Positions 26,102-34,997 of a stretch of DNA of 64,000 nt are shown piece by piece. How positions within the stretch are numbered: the first letter of the stretch is position 1; each line of letters begins with the position of its first letter. This DNA comes from Anaerotignum faecicola. GTDB lineage: Bacteria; Bacillota; Clostridia; Lachnospirales; Anaerotignaceae. The stretch lies in assembly GCF_003865035.1 (NCBI RefSeq), contig NZ_BHVZ01000014.1, positions 124,001 to 188,000 on the forward strand. The letters run 5' to 3'. A model generated the notes under the pieces. The model did not search any database and was not told the origin of the DNA. It saw nothing but the letters and a program-made list of their open reading frames with translations. A program made the position numbers and the translations under genes.

Positions 26102-27319
26102 TCAAGTGCGATAATCCCCGTTGATCTTCACATAATCGTATGTCAGGTCGCAGCCCCAAGCGGTTGCGCTCGCATCGCCCTGCTTCATTGCAATCTCAAT
26201 ATGTATCGCATCCTCCAGAAGGATTTCCTTCGCCTTATCCTCATCAAAGGCAACGCCTGCACCGTTTTCGCAGACCAGAATACTGCCCTTGGGCGAGGAA
26301 ATATCCACCTGAATGGTATCTACGGCAAAATCACCCTCTGTATACCCAATCGCACAGAGAATACGCCCCCAGTTGGCATCCGCGCCGAACATTGCCGCCT
26401 TTGTCAGGCTGGAGGTGATTACGGATTTCGCAATCGCCTTTGCCAGAGGAATGGTTGGTGCACCTGTAACGGTACATTCCACTAATTTTGTTGCACCCTC
26501 GCCGTCACCGGCAATCTTCTTCGCCATAGAGGTGCAGATTTCCTTGACAACTGCAACGAATAAATCAAAATTTGCGCCTTCCTTGTCGATGACGGGGTTT
26601 TCTGCCATGCCGTTTGCCATGATGGAAACCATATCATTTGTGGAGGTGTCACCGTCTACGCTGACCATATTGAAGGTATCATCGACTGCCAATTTCAGTG
26701 CCTTTTGCAGCATTGGCGTTGTGATTGCCGCATCTGTGGTCAGGAAGCCAAGCATGGTCGCCATGTTGGGGTGAATCATGCCGCTGCCCTTTGCCATTGC
26801 GCCGATTTTGACTGTTTTTCCGCCAATCTCGATTTCATAAGCCTCTTCCTTGGGCTTGGTGTCTGTGGTCATGATGGCCTGCACGGCATCCAGATTGCCT
26901 TCTCTGGAAATGATGGGAGCCAGTGCCGCAATGCCCTTTTCGATGGGCTCGATGGGAAGCACCTGCCCGATGACACCGGTAGAGGCTACAATGATATCCT
27001 CCGGCTTCAGATGCAGTGCTTCTGCTGCCAGAATACACATTTTCTCCGCCTTTTCCACGCCGTCTGCATTGCAGGTGTTCGCATTGCCGCTGTTGCAGAC
27101 AACTGCCTGCGCCATGCCGTCCGCAATGTTTCGTCTGGTTACGGTGATGGGTGCGCCGAAAACCTTATTCTGTGTATAAACCGCTGCTGCTGTGCAGGGC
27201 TTTTCGCTGTAAATGATAGCAATATCCTTTTTTGCGGTATTGTTTGTTTTTACGCCACAATGCACCCCGCCGGCAAGAAAGCCCTTGGGTGCTGTGACAC
27301 CGCTGTTTATCTTTTGCAT
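26102..27319 (-). CDS. argJ: Bifunctional ornithine acetyltransferase/N-acetylglutamate synthase
   Basis: This 405-residue precursor is cut autocatalytically at the threonine in HPNMATMLGFLTTDA into alpha and beta chains. It moves the acetyl group from acetylornithine to glutamate (cyclic pathway) and may also make acetylglutamate from acetyl-CoA. CNSGNANTCNADG is the conserved oxyanion-side segment. Its presence, with no argE seen, indicates the recycling pathway. It is the second gene of the operon, 13 bases after argC. Confidence 0.96.
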   Translation of the reverse strand: MQKINSGVTAPKGFLAGGVHCGVKTNNTAKKDIAIIYSEKPCTAAAVYTQNKVFGAPITVTRRNIADGMAQAVVCNSGNANTCNADGVEKAEKMCILAAEALHLKPEDIIVASTGVIGQVLPIEPIEKGIAALAPIISREGNLDAVQAIMTTDTKPKEEAYEIEIGGKTVKIGAMAKGSGMIHPNMATMLGFLTTDAAITTPMLQKALKLAVDDTFNMVSVDGDTSTNDMVSIMANGMAENPVIDKEGANFDLFVAVVKEICTSMAKKIAGDGEGATKLVECTVTGAPTIPLAKAIAKSVITSSLTKAAMFGADANWGRILCAIGYTEGDFAVDTIQVDISSPKGSILVCENGAGVAFDEDKAKEILLEDAIHIEIAMKQGDASATAWGCDLTYDYVKINGDYRT

Positions 27320-27331
27320 AGTATTTCCTCC

Positions 27332-28261
27332 TTATAGTAAACCGGTCGTTTCATCCAGACCTAATACAAGATTCATGTTTTCTACTGCTGCGCCGGATGC
27401 GCCCTTGCCCAGATTGTCGAATACGCTGATGAGCGTCATTCTCTCATCATTCCCTTCAACATAGAGCTTGAGCTCATTCGTATCACTCAGGGGATTGGAT
27501 GCCAAGAAGTTCGTTTCCTCTGTGCCGACACTGATAAGCTTTGCATCCTTATAATATTCTGTCAGCAGTGCCAGCAGCTCGTCCTTTGTCACCTTCTTTT
27601 TGAATAAAGAGGCAATCAGAGGGATGCAGGTTGCCATGCCGCTGTAATAATCCACAACGATGGGGCAGAACACAGGCGGTGTATCAATCCCTGTCACATA
27701 CTGCATTTCGGGCAGGTGCTTATGTTGCTGTCCCAAGCCGTACTGTCTGGGGCTGTCGAACAGGGGAGAGCGGTTCTCCGCTTCATATTCGGCAATCATT
27801 GCCTTGCCACCGCCGCTGTAGCCTGTCAGACTGTGCGCTGTCAAGGGATAATCCGTCCCGATGATACCAAGCCGAATGAGGGGATAAACCGCCGCAATAA
27901 AGCCTGTGGCATGGCAGCCGGGGTTGGCAATGCGCTTTGCATGCCTGATTTTTTCCTTATGCAGAGGGGAAAGCTCAGGAAAGCCGTATACCCAATCGGG
28001 ATCTGTGCGGTGGGCTGTGCTTGCGTCAATAATGCAGGTGTTCGGGTTTTCCACCAGCTTAACCGCCTCTCTTGCCGCATCATCCGGCAGACAGAGAAAA
28101 ACAACTTCTGCCTCGTTCATCAGTCTTTTTCGCTCTGCCTCATCCTTTCGCAGCTCCTCGCTGATTAAGAGGATTTCCACATCTTTGTGATTTTGCAGCT
28201 TCTGACGCAGCTGCAGACCTGTTGTGCCTGCCTGCCCGTCGATGTATACCTTATGCTTCAT
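27332..28261 (-). CDS. argC: N-acetyl-gamma-glutamyl-phosphate reductase (short form)
   Basis: This 309-residue NADPH-dependent reductase makes N-acetylglutamate semialdehyde. It has the nucleotide loop DGQAGTTGLQLR near the N-terminus and the catalytic cysteine in ANPGCHATGFIAA. The length of about 310 and these motifs fit the shorter type 2 form rather than the 340-residue form. It is first in argCJBDF, with AAAGGAAGG before the ATG and a promoter plus ARG box upstream. Confidence 0.95.
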   Translation of the reverse strand: MKHKVYIDGQAGTTGLQLRQKLQNHKDVEILLISEELRKDEAERKRLMNEAEVVFLCLPDDAAREAVKLVENPNTCIIDASTAHRTDPDWVYGFPELSPLHKEKIRHAKRIANPGCHATGFIAAVYPLIRLGIIGTDYPLTAHSLTGYSGGGKAMIAEYEAENRSPLFDSPRQYGLGQQHKHLPEMQYVTGIDTPPVFCPIVVDYYSGMATCIPLIASLFKKKVTKDELLALLTEYYKDAKLISVGTEETNFLASNPLSDTNELKLYVEGNDERMTLISVFDNLGKGASGAAVENMNLVLGLDETTGLL

Positions 28262-28330
28262 CAGGCTGTTCCTTCCTTTCTTTTTCTTCCGAAATAAATG
28301 ATTACCCCATGGTAATGATGAGTTATTCTT

Positions 28331-28358
28331 ATTATATACTCCTTATGGGTGAAGTCAA
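28331..28358 (-). promoter_or_regulatory. argC operon promoter
   Basis: On minus, TTGACT (28358-28353) and TATAAT (28336-28331) have a 16-base spacer. It is about 70 bases before the argC start. Confidence 0.75.
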
Positions 28359-28366
28359 TAAATATA

Positions 28367-28380
28367 TGTATAATTATTCA
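28367..28380 (-). promoter_or_regulatory. ARG box (ArgR/AhrC operator)
   Basis: On minus the sequence is TGAATAATTATACA, one base from the symmetrical ARG box TGAATAATTATTCA known for arginine repressors. It lies just upstream of the -35 box. A weaker half-like element, AGAATAACTCATCA, lies downstream of the -10. No argR gene is in the window. Confidence 0.65.
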
Positions 28381-28700
28381 ATTTTAGCGAATTGCAGAGC
28401 GAGAACGGAGAGAAATAAAAATACGAGAGATAAAATAGACAAAAATCAGAGAGGAAATCTGCAAAAACTATATAGAATTTGCTGCTGTTCTGCAAAAAAA
28501 TGCTTTGATAATTCCGATAGAAGCTGTGTATATGTGTATTGTATACATAGTTTATGCAATATTCACGCGAATATGTGAATAAAAAACAGAGGTGGCGTGT
28601 ATTGTCGATGCAAAAGAAGGAATGTATCCGCAGAAAAACCGTTTGCCCTTGTTTTCGCGCAAAAGTCAACAAAAAACCGTAAAACCTGTTCTTTTTTACA
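28381..28700. other. Gene-free spacer between the arg promoter and the lysine riboswitch
   Basis: This stretch is AT-rich with no credible frame. One small dyad (TATTCAC at 28560-28566 with GTGAATA at 28575-28581) is visible. Nothing else can be supported. Confidence 0.6.
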
Positions 28701-28706
28701 GAAAGG

Positions 28707-28735
28707 CTTGACTTTAGTGCTTCGGTATGTTATGA
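28707..28735 (+). promoter_or_regulatory. Promoter of the lysine riboswitch transcript
   Basis: TTGACT (28707-28712), 17 bases, TATGAA (28730-28735). It would start the leader about 35 bases before the aptamer. Confidence 0.7.
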
Positions 28736-28775
28736 ATGAAGAATAGTCTGGCAGAAACGTCAGACAACAAATAAG

Positions 28776-28940
28776 GAAGATAGAGGTGCAATGACGATGA
28801 GTATCCTCTCCCAATAGAGCCGTGGGCGGCAGGAGGGGGAAAGGCGGCGTTGCCGAAGTGGTTTTTTCTGCCCAAGGGAAGAAGCTGCTGGGACATTGCA
28901 AAAAATGTAATGTACTGTCACGGATGTGGAGCGCTATCGG
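28776..28940 (+). promoter_or_regulatory. Lysine riboswitch (L box) aptamer
   Basis: The conserved core blocks occur in the right order: GATAGAGGTGCAATGA (28779 on), GGGGGAAAGGC with GTTGCCGAAGTGG (28836-28861), CTGGGACA (28888 on), GTACTGTCACGG (28912 on) and GGAGCGCTATC (28928-28938). P1 forms from GATAG (28779-28783) and CTATC (28934-28938). These blocks define the five-helix L box, which binds lysine. A terminator hairpin follows at 28969, so the switch probably works by premature termination when lysine is plentiful. Confidence 0.93.
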
Positions 28941-28968
28941 AATTTCAGCATATTTTTATGTTTCTGAT

Positions 28969-28996
28969 GCCGTGCGCTTTGCGCAGGGCTTTTTTG
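28969..28996 (+). terminator. Riboswitch expression-platform terminator
   Basis: GCCGTGCGC pairs with GCGCAGGGC around TTT, followed by six T. The upstream strand GTGCGC can instead pair with the GAGCGC part of P1's 3' side, giving the usual choice between terminator and antiterminator. Confidence 0.8.
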
Positions 28997-29085
28997 TTTC
29001 CGAAATTTGGGGACAACCGATATCATCTTATTTATTCCTTTATTACTGTTTTTATCATTTAAGATTTTCTGAAAGGAGAAGGGTT

Positions 29086-30744
29086 ATGAAAACAAAAAGC
29101 AACATCAAAAAAACATGGCTGGGAACGCTCTTTGTGGTTGTTCTGGTAGCGGCAGCCATGTCCGTAACCGTTTTTGCGGGCGATGCAGAAGCGGCAGAGC
29201 ACACAAGTAAAATGTATGCAACCGCATGGTCTCTGGTGCCTCCGCTGGTTGCAATCATTCTGGCACTGATTACAAAGGAGGTTTATTCCTCTTTGTTCAT
29301 CGGTATCGTGGTCGGCGGTCTGTTCTATGCGAACTTCAGCCCCAAGCTGACCTATCTGACGATTTTCACTGATATCACAGACGGCGGTATGCTGGCAAAG
29401 CTTTCCGACAGCGACAATGTGGGGATTCTGATTTTCCTTGTTATTCTGGGTATCATGGTTGCGCTGATGAATAAGGCAGGCGGCTCTGCGGCGTATGGCC
29501 GTTGGGCAGTTAAGGCAATCAAAACAAGAAAGGGCGCACTGCTGTCCACCTTCCTGCTGGGCGTTCTGGTATTCGTGGATGACTATTTCAACTGCCTGAC
29601 CGTAGGCTCTGTTATGCGTCCCGTTACGGATACGCATAAGGTTTCCAGAGCGAAGCTTGCGTATATTATCGACGCAACAGCGGCTCCTATCTGTATCATT
29701 GCTCCCATTTCCTCCTGGGCTGCGGCAGTAGCCGGCGTAGTTGAGGGCGTGAACGGCTTGGATTTGTTCATCAGAGCCATTCCCTATAACTTCTATGCAC
29801 TGCTGAGTATTGTAGCAATGCTGACACTGACTATCACCAATACAGACTTCGGCCCTATGCTGGAGCATGAAAGAAATGCACAGCTGAACAATGATCTCTA
29901 TACCACAGATGCAAGACCCTTTGCAAGTGCAGAGGCAGAATCCGAGGTAGTGGGCAATGGTAAGGTTATCGACCTGGTTCTGCCCGTTATCGTGCTGATT
30001 ATCTGCTGTATCATCGGCATGATTTACACAGGCGGCTTCTTTGACGGCGAAAGCTTCATCAAAGCCTTTGCAAACTGCTCTGCACCTACAGGCCTTCTGC
30101 TTGGTTCTGCGGCGGCACTGCTGATTACCTTCTTGCTGTATATCCCTCGCCGCGTGCTGACCTTCCACCAGTTCATGGAAGCGCTTCCCGAAGGCTTTAA
30201 GGCGATGGTTCCTGCAATCATGATTCTGACATTTGCATGGACACTGTCCGGTATCACAGGGCTTTTGGGCGCGGATGTATTCGTTGCGGGTATTCTGGCA
30301 AACAGCACAGGCGTTTTGCAGGTCTTTATCCCCATTATCGTATTCTGTATCGCGGTGTTCCTTGCATTTGCAACAGGTACCTCCTGGGGTACTTTCGGTA
30401 TTCTCCTGCCTATCGTTGTGCCTATTATGCAGACAGGCAGTGAAATGCTGACCATTACCGTAGCGGCTACATTGGCAGGTGCGGTTTGCGGTGACCATTG
30501 CTCTCCTATCTCCGATACCACCATCATGGCATCCACAGGTGCGCAGTGTGACCACATCAACCATGTATCCACACAGCTGCCCTATGCACTGACTGTAGCG
30601 GCTGTTTCCGCTGTGAACTACGTTCTGGCGGCACTCATCCAGAATTGGATGATCAACCTGCCTATCGCAATCGTTTCCATGGTTGTTGTAATTCTTGCTA
30701 TCCGTAAATTGTACGGGGATAAGGAAGTTCCGGCAGAGAAATAA
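29086..30744 (+). CDS. NhaC-family transporter, probable lysine carrier
   Basis: This 552-residue membrane protein of the NhaC Na+/H+ antiporter family has about 11-12 helices. Family segments are FVDDYFNCLTVGSVMRPVTD, IDATAAPICIIAPISSWAA and GAVCGDHCSPISDTTIMAS. An unusual N-terminal part (TLFVVVLVAAAMSVTVFA then GDAEAAEH) resembles a cleavable signal sequence before the first true helix pair. It sits alone behind the lysine riboswitch. NhaC-type proteins controlled by L boxes have been proposed as lysine transporters (LysW), so lysine uptake is more likely than plain sodium export. The transport direction is inferred. Confidence 0.88.
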   Translation: MKTKSNIKKTWLGTLFVVVLVAAAMSVTVFAGDAEAAEHTSKMYATAWSLVPPLVAIILALITKEVYSSLFIGIVVGGLFYANFSPKLTYLTIFTDITDGGMLAKLSDSDNVGILIFLVILGIMVALMNKAGGSAAYGRWAVKAIKTRKGALLSTFLLGVLVFVDDYFNCLTVGSVMRPVTDTHKVSRAKLAYIIDATAAPICIIAPISSWAAAVAGVVEGVNGLDLFIRAIPYNFYALLSIVAMLTLTITNTDFGPMLEHERNAQLNNDLYTTDARPFASAEAESEVVGNGKVIDLVLPVIVLIICCIIGMIYTGGFFDGESFIKAFANCSAPTGLLLGSAAALLITFLLYIPRRVLTFHQFMEALPEGFKAMVPAIMILTFAWTLSGITGLLGADVFVAGILANSTGVLQVFIPIIVFCIAVFLAFATGTSWGTFGILLPIVVPIMQTGSEMLTITVAATLAGAVCGDHCSPISDTTIMASTGAQCDHINHVSTQLPYALTVAAVSAVNYVLAALIQNWMINLPIAIVSMVVVILAIRKLYGDKEVPAEK

Positions 30745-30771
30745 AAAGACGTTTATAAAATAATTTATACT

Positions 30772-30808
30772 AAAAACGGCGTAACCGATTTCGGTTACGC
30801 CGTTTTTT
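30772..30808. terminator. Bidirectional terminator after the NhaC-family gene
   Basis: AAAAACGGCGTAACCG (30772-30787) and CGGTTACGCCG (30792-30802) with TTTTTT form an 11-bp perfect stem over ATTT. It serves the rightward transporter and the leftward SLH gene. Confidence 0.92.
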
Positions 30809-30841
30809 ATATCCCAACAGAAAGGCAGTTGGGGAAAGGGG

Positions 30842-33800
30842 TTACTTATGCAATGCGCGATACAGGAATGTTACAATCTGTGCGCGTGTGCAGGGGGCAT
30901 CGGGGCTGAAGGTATTTGCGCCTGTGCCGCCGGTAATGCCGTTTTCTGCCGCCCAAAGCACTGCATCATGGTAATAATCCGCTGCATTCACATCCATAAA
31001 CGGATTTTCTGCCGCAACCATAGGGGACTGCTTGCTGCGCCACAGGAAGGCAACAATCTGTCCACGGGAGCAAGGAGCGTCGGGGGAGAAGGTTGTAGCG
31101 GATGTACCGCCGGTAATGCCGTTTTCGACTGCCCACAGTACCGCATTATAATAGTAGGCATCCGTAGGTACATCTGCAAAGGGCATTTCTGTGCTGCTTG
31201 GTGCAGGACTGTCTGCCGCTCTCCATAGGAAGGTTACCGCCTGCGCGCGTGTGCAGGGAGCATCGGGAGAGAAGGTTGTGGCGGATGTGCCGCCGGTAAT
31301 ACCGTTTTTCACTGCCCACTGAACTGCATTATAGTAGTAGCTGCTTGCGGAAACGTCCGCGAAGGGATTTGGCTCCTCATCTTTGGACTTATCCATGATG
31401 AATGTGGTTTTAACGGTCACGTTGGAGGAGGGCATTGTGAAGGTATATTTGCTATCCTTTTCGGTCAGTGTCAGCTTCTGATCACTGCTGTCTGTAACGA
31501 TTATGCGTCGAATAGCATAGCCCTTATCGGGAGTAGCAGTCAATGTAACGGTATCTCCCTTGTCGGCTGTCTTGTGGCTGGAGACTACCTCGCCGTTTTT
31601 GGTATTTTCAACGGTAATCATATAAGCGGATTTGGCTGTACCGCCGCCGCCACCACCGCCGCCGCCACCGCCGGAGGAGCCGCCGGAGGAGGAAGAGCCA
31701 CCAATCTGAATGTCGATTCTCTTTTCAACGATTACGTTGGTATCTGTATTTACTGCCGCGCAAATCAAGGTCATTTTGCCGTCCTTGTCGCCAAAGCTCA
31801 GGATGTTTCCGTCAATAACGGCATTGGTATCGTTCTTTTCCAGTGTCCAGCGGATGGATGCAGGATAAGCCTTCAGTTCATCCGAGCTGAATTCCTTCTG
31901 GAACTGATCAAAGGTTTTTACAACGGGTTTTGTTAAGTCAAGGGTTGTATTTTTTGCCGCTGTGGAGGATACACCGCTTACGGAAATCCCTGTCATTCTT
32001 CTTGGCGCGTTGACGGTAAGTGTGATTTTATTGCTTTCCAGTGCGCCTGCTGTTGCATAAATTTCAGTGGAATCCTCTTTCAGTGCTTTCAGGGTGCCGT
32101 TTTCCAGAGAAACCACATCAGGCTTCGATGTATGCCATGTAAAGACTACGCCCTGCATTTCTCTGCCGTACTGGTCATATCCGACTGCACTGAAATGGTC
32201 TGCCAGTTTGGCATTTTCATCCAGACGCAAAATGAAGTTTTCGTTCATTGTTGCCTTGATGCTTTTCAGAACAGGCTGTTGTTCTGCCTTAAGCACAACG
32301 TTTTTGGCGGTTTTGTCGATGGAAGGAGAATATGCCTCCAGAATTACATCTGCATAGGATGCATCGGGCACCTGTCCTGCCGCAACGGTCAGCATGCCAT
32401 TTTCAATCGTGGCATTTGTCTGGTTATTTTCTGCCAGTGTCCATTCGATATCCTGTGGAATGGCAATGGGATCACCGTGCTGATTGCGCGCGATCAGCGG
32501 AATCTGCGCCAGATCGTATGCTACGCCCTCTACTGCGGCAGGCGCACCGCCATTGTAATACAGCTCATTTACATAGGGCTTGGCAATTACCTTAACTGTA
32601 ACGGGCTGAGAGGTTTTATAGATTGTTTTGCCGTCATCGTCTGTTCCGATTGGATAAGATAAGGTAACTGTATCCGTTCCGACTACAAGCCCGGTAATGG
32701 TGGTTCCGTCGTTTTCGTCGATTTCGGCATACCCTTTATTGGATGCCAGCTTCCAGATGCAGTTATTTTCATAAAGAAACATGTCTTCGCCGTACTGATC
32801 TCTTGCATCTACATCAAGATTGGAAAGGTCAAAGGTATTTGCCGTATCATCGTTGTAAATCAAATCGGGAATCATGCTTGTTATGGTAAGCGTATCCAGA
32901 TACCGTTCGGGAAGAACCTGCAGAGCCACTCTGTTGGATTCTGTGCCGTTTACAACGGCATAAATCTGATAGGTGCCTGCTTTGGTAAAGGAAATTTCGC
33001 CTGTGCTTTCGTCAACGGTAATACCGTCATTTTCCTCTGCATACCATTTTACCTTGTCTGTTACATCAAAATCGTTGCCGTCCTCATCTTTTGCGGTAAC
33101 GGTAAGCCCCGAAACATCGGTTTCGTTGGGTCCGTCATTCAGGTAGAAGGTATCAAAGGAGCCTTCCACCGTAACAGAGGACAGCTTTACAGGATTGATG
33201 GTAAGCGCGATGGATTCGCTCCTGAATTCTGCTGTTGTCTCAATTCTGTAATCGGGGGCATAAACAAGGAAAAGCTTCTTGTCATCATTCGGCTTCAGTG
33301 CTTTCAGAATCGGGTAGCCGTTTCGATTTTCCCCGATTTCGGCATATTCGGATGCGTCCTTGCCGTCCTCATCTTCGATTGCCCATGCGCCGCTCAAGCG
33401 AGGATTGAACCCATACCAAGCCACATCATATTCATCCAATGCCTGCACCTTAATGCTGTCCAGACGCATATCCTGCTGTTCATACAGCGTGATGTTCTCC
33501 GTATCTGGAACAAGTCTATCTAAGGCGTAAATCGGATAAACCTGCTGTGGTGTGATGATTGTGTTTTTGGAGGTGTAGTGGAAATCGCCGAAATACGGCG
33601 CTACCGGCTGACCGGAAAGCAGGGTATCGGCGGCGGTTTTGAATTCACCCTGATAAAGTGTCTTCATATCTAATTTATCGTGGTCAAAGCCGGGGACATT
33701 GCGGTTTTCGATTCTGGCATCCAAATCCTCGATAGCGGATCTGCCGTCACGACCGAAGGTGTATTTTTGGTATGCTCTTTCTTTCCATCGATTCTCGTTG

Positions 33801-34855
33801 GTACCGTTCACCTTGGTTACATTACAACCGGAAGCCGAGAGAATCATGGTCTTGTATTTGATGTGTACCGCACCTGTATAAGGAATCGTAGTTGTCATAT
33901 CCTTTACATCCACGTTAATATCAATGCCGGTATGTGCAGGCAGAGGAACGGAGATGGTGTCCTGAATGGACTGGGAATAGGATTCCTCCTTGCTGGTTTC
34001 GTAGGTCTTTTCCATTCCGTAGGAATAGGAGAAGCTCTGTTCCACCTTTGCGGTAGGCGAAAGTGCCGCCAAAACGGGAACGCTGAATTCTACGCCTATC
34101 GTGGTTTCCTCTGTCCAGTTTTGAGAATAGGTGTTGGAAACCGTTGTTGATGTAGAGGTGCTTTTTTCGTAGGTATAGCTTTTTTCTACGGTATTCTCAA
34201 AATCATTGCGGTTTTCCGCCGTTACCTTATAGCTGTCAGAGCTGCCGCCCATGGAAAATTTATAGCCTCTCTCCTCTAAAGATTCTTGTGTATCATCATT
34301 CTCTACGGATGGAGATTTAAATCTGCCCTTAATGCCTTCGATTTCAAAGTCATAGAAAAGCTGAATATAATAACCATAGCCGGTGCTTATATAAGAGTGC
34401 GAATCATTTCTTTCCTTTTTCGCTCTTGTACATACATAGTAAACAGGAGTTTCTGCTTCAGGCAGACTGTTCAAAATGCCTGTGCCATTTTTAATTTCGC
34501 TCTTGTCAATGCAACTGTTGACAGCATCTCGCAGACCCTTAGATGTATATTTTACATTTGCATAATCATTTGCAGTAAATTTTGTATAAGATTCATCATA
34601 GCTAGACCACTCATTGTTATTGACGAATGTTTTGGGCAAAATATTATTTACAATAGGTGCCCAAGCATCTGCAAATTTTGGATTCTGAATCATAGCCGTA
34701 AGGATCTGTTCCTGCGTTTTCGGCAGATTATAAGTATCATCTGCATTAAAAATATCCCAGTCATTCGTTGAGGTCACAGCGGCAAAAGCTGTTGCCGGCA
34801 GCAGCCCTACCACCATAACAAGCGAAAGCAGACCGGTTAATATCCGTTTTATCAT
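30842..34855 (-). CDS. SLH-anchored surface protein with aerolysin/ETX-MTX2-like pore-forming domain
   Basis: This 1,337-residue secreted protein has several parts in order. A signal peptide (RILTGLLSLVMVVGLLPA, cut after FA) leads an N-terminal domain of about 140 residues. Residues 220-340 have the layout of the aerolysin-type ETX/MTX2 fold: Ser/Thr-alternating strands (STSTTVSNTYSQNWTEETT), VEQSFSYSYGMEKTYETS, the conserved DTISVPLPAHTGIDI and a YTGAVHIKY strand. Several bacterial Ig-like domains (450-1060) come next, then a Gly/Ser hinge, an InlB-type B repeat and three SLH domains (about 1150-1337) that bind secondary cell-wall polymers. ATG 34855 follows AAAAGGAGG. The toxin fold is a pattern call and activity is not shown. 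Confidence 0.8.
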   Translation of the reverse strand: MIKRILTGLLSLVMVVGLLPATAFAAVTSTNDWDIFNADDTYNLPKTQEQILTAMIQNPKFADAWAPIVNNILPKTFVNNNEWSSYDESYTKFTANDYANVKYTSKGLRDAVNSCIDKSEIKNGTGILNSLPEAETPVYYVCTRAKKERNDSHSYISTGYGYYIQLFYDFEIEGIKGRFKSPSVENDDTQESLEERGYKFSMGGSSDSYKVTAENRNDFENTVEKSYTYEKSTSTSTTVSNTYSQNWTEETTIGVEFSVPVLAALSPTAKVEQSFSYSYGMEKTYETSKEESYSQSIQDTISVPLPAHTGIDINVDVKDMTTTIPYTGAVHIKYKTMILSASGCNVTKVNGTNENRWKERAYQKYTFGRDGRSAIEDLDARIENRNVPGFDHDKLDMKTLYQGEFKTAADTLLSGQPVAPYFGDFHYTSKNTIITPQQVYPIYALDRLVPDTENITLYEQQDMRLDSIKVQALDEYDVAWYGFNPRLSGAWAIEDEDGKDASEYAEIGENRNGYPILKALKPNDDKKLFLVYAPDYRIETTAEFRSESIALTINPVKLSSVTVEGSFDTFYLNDGPNETDVSGLTVTAKDEDGNDFDVTDKVKWYAEENDGITVDESTGEISFTKAGTYQIYAVVNGTESNRVALQVLPERYLDTLTITSMIPDLIYNDDTANTFDLSNLDVDARDQYGEDMFLYENNCIWKLASNKGYAEIDENDGTTITGLVVGTDTVTLSYPIGTDDDGKTIYKTSQPVTVKVIAKPYVNELYYNGGAPAAVEGVAYDLAQIPLIARNQHGDPIAIPQDIEWTLAENNQTNATIENGMLTVAAGQVPDASYADVILEAYSPSIDKTAKNVVLKAEQQPVLKSIKATMNENFILRLDENAKLADHFSAVGYDQYGREMQGVVFTWHTSKPDVVSLENGTLKALKEDSTEIYATAGALESNKITLTVNAPRRMTGISVSGVSSTAAKNTTLDLTKPVVKTFDQFQKEFSSDELKAYPASIRWTLEKNDTNAVIDGNILSFGDKDGKMTLICAAVNTDTNVIVEKRIDIQIGGSSSSGGSSGGGGGGGGGGGTAKSAYMITVENTKNGEVVSSHKTADKGDTVTLTATPDKGYAIRRIIVTDSSDQKLTLTEKDSKYTFTMPSSNVTVKTTFIMDKSKDEEPNPFADVSASSYYYNAVQWAVKNGITGGTSATTFSPDAPCTRAQAVTFLWRAADSPAPSSTEMPFADVPTDAYYYNAVLWAVENGITGGTSATTFSPDAPCSRGQIVAFLWRSKQSPMVAAENPFMDVNAADYYHDAVLWAAENGITGGTGANTFSPDAPCTRAQIVTFLYRALHK

Positions 34856-34929
34856 GGTATTCCTCCTTTTTATCATAGTCTAAAAAATAACCTTTCCATC
34901 CCTGTGGGTATGCCCTCCCTTCTTGAAAA

Positions 34930-34970
34930 AATAAATAAAAAATCCACCGTACTGTTATTGTACGATGGAT
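34930..34970 (-). terminator. Terminator of the LAL regulator gene
   Basis: On minus, ATCCATCGTAC (34970-34960) pairs with GTACGGTGGAT (34952-34942) with one wobble, followed by six T. It separates the regulator from the SLH gene, which would then need its own promoter. Confidence 0.8.
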
Positions 34971-34997
34971 AAAATCTAAAAGGCTATTAACCAAAAG

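Noticed and set aside
29059..30564. 501-codon minus-strand frame across the NhaC-type gene
   Set aside because: It is a Cys/Gln/His-rich shadow frame opposite a clear membrane protein gene.
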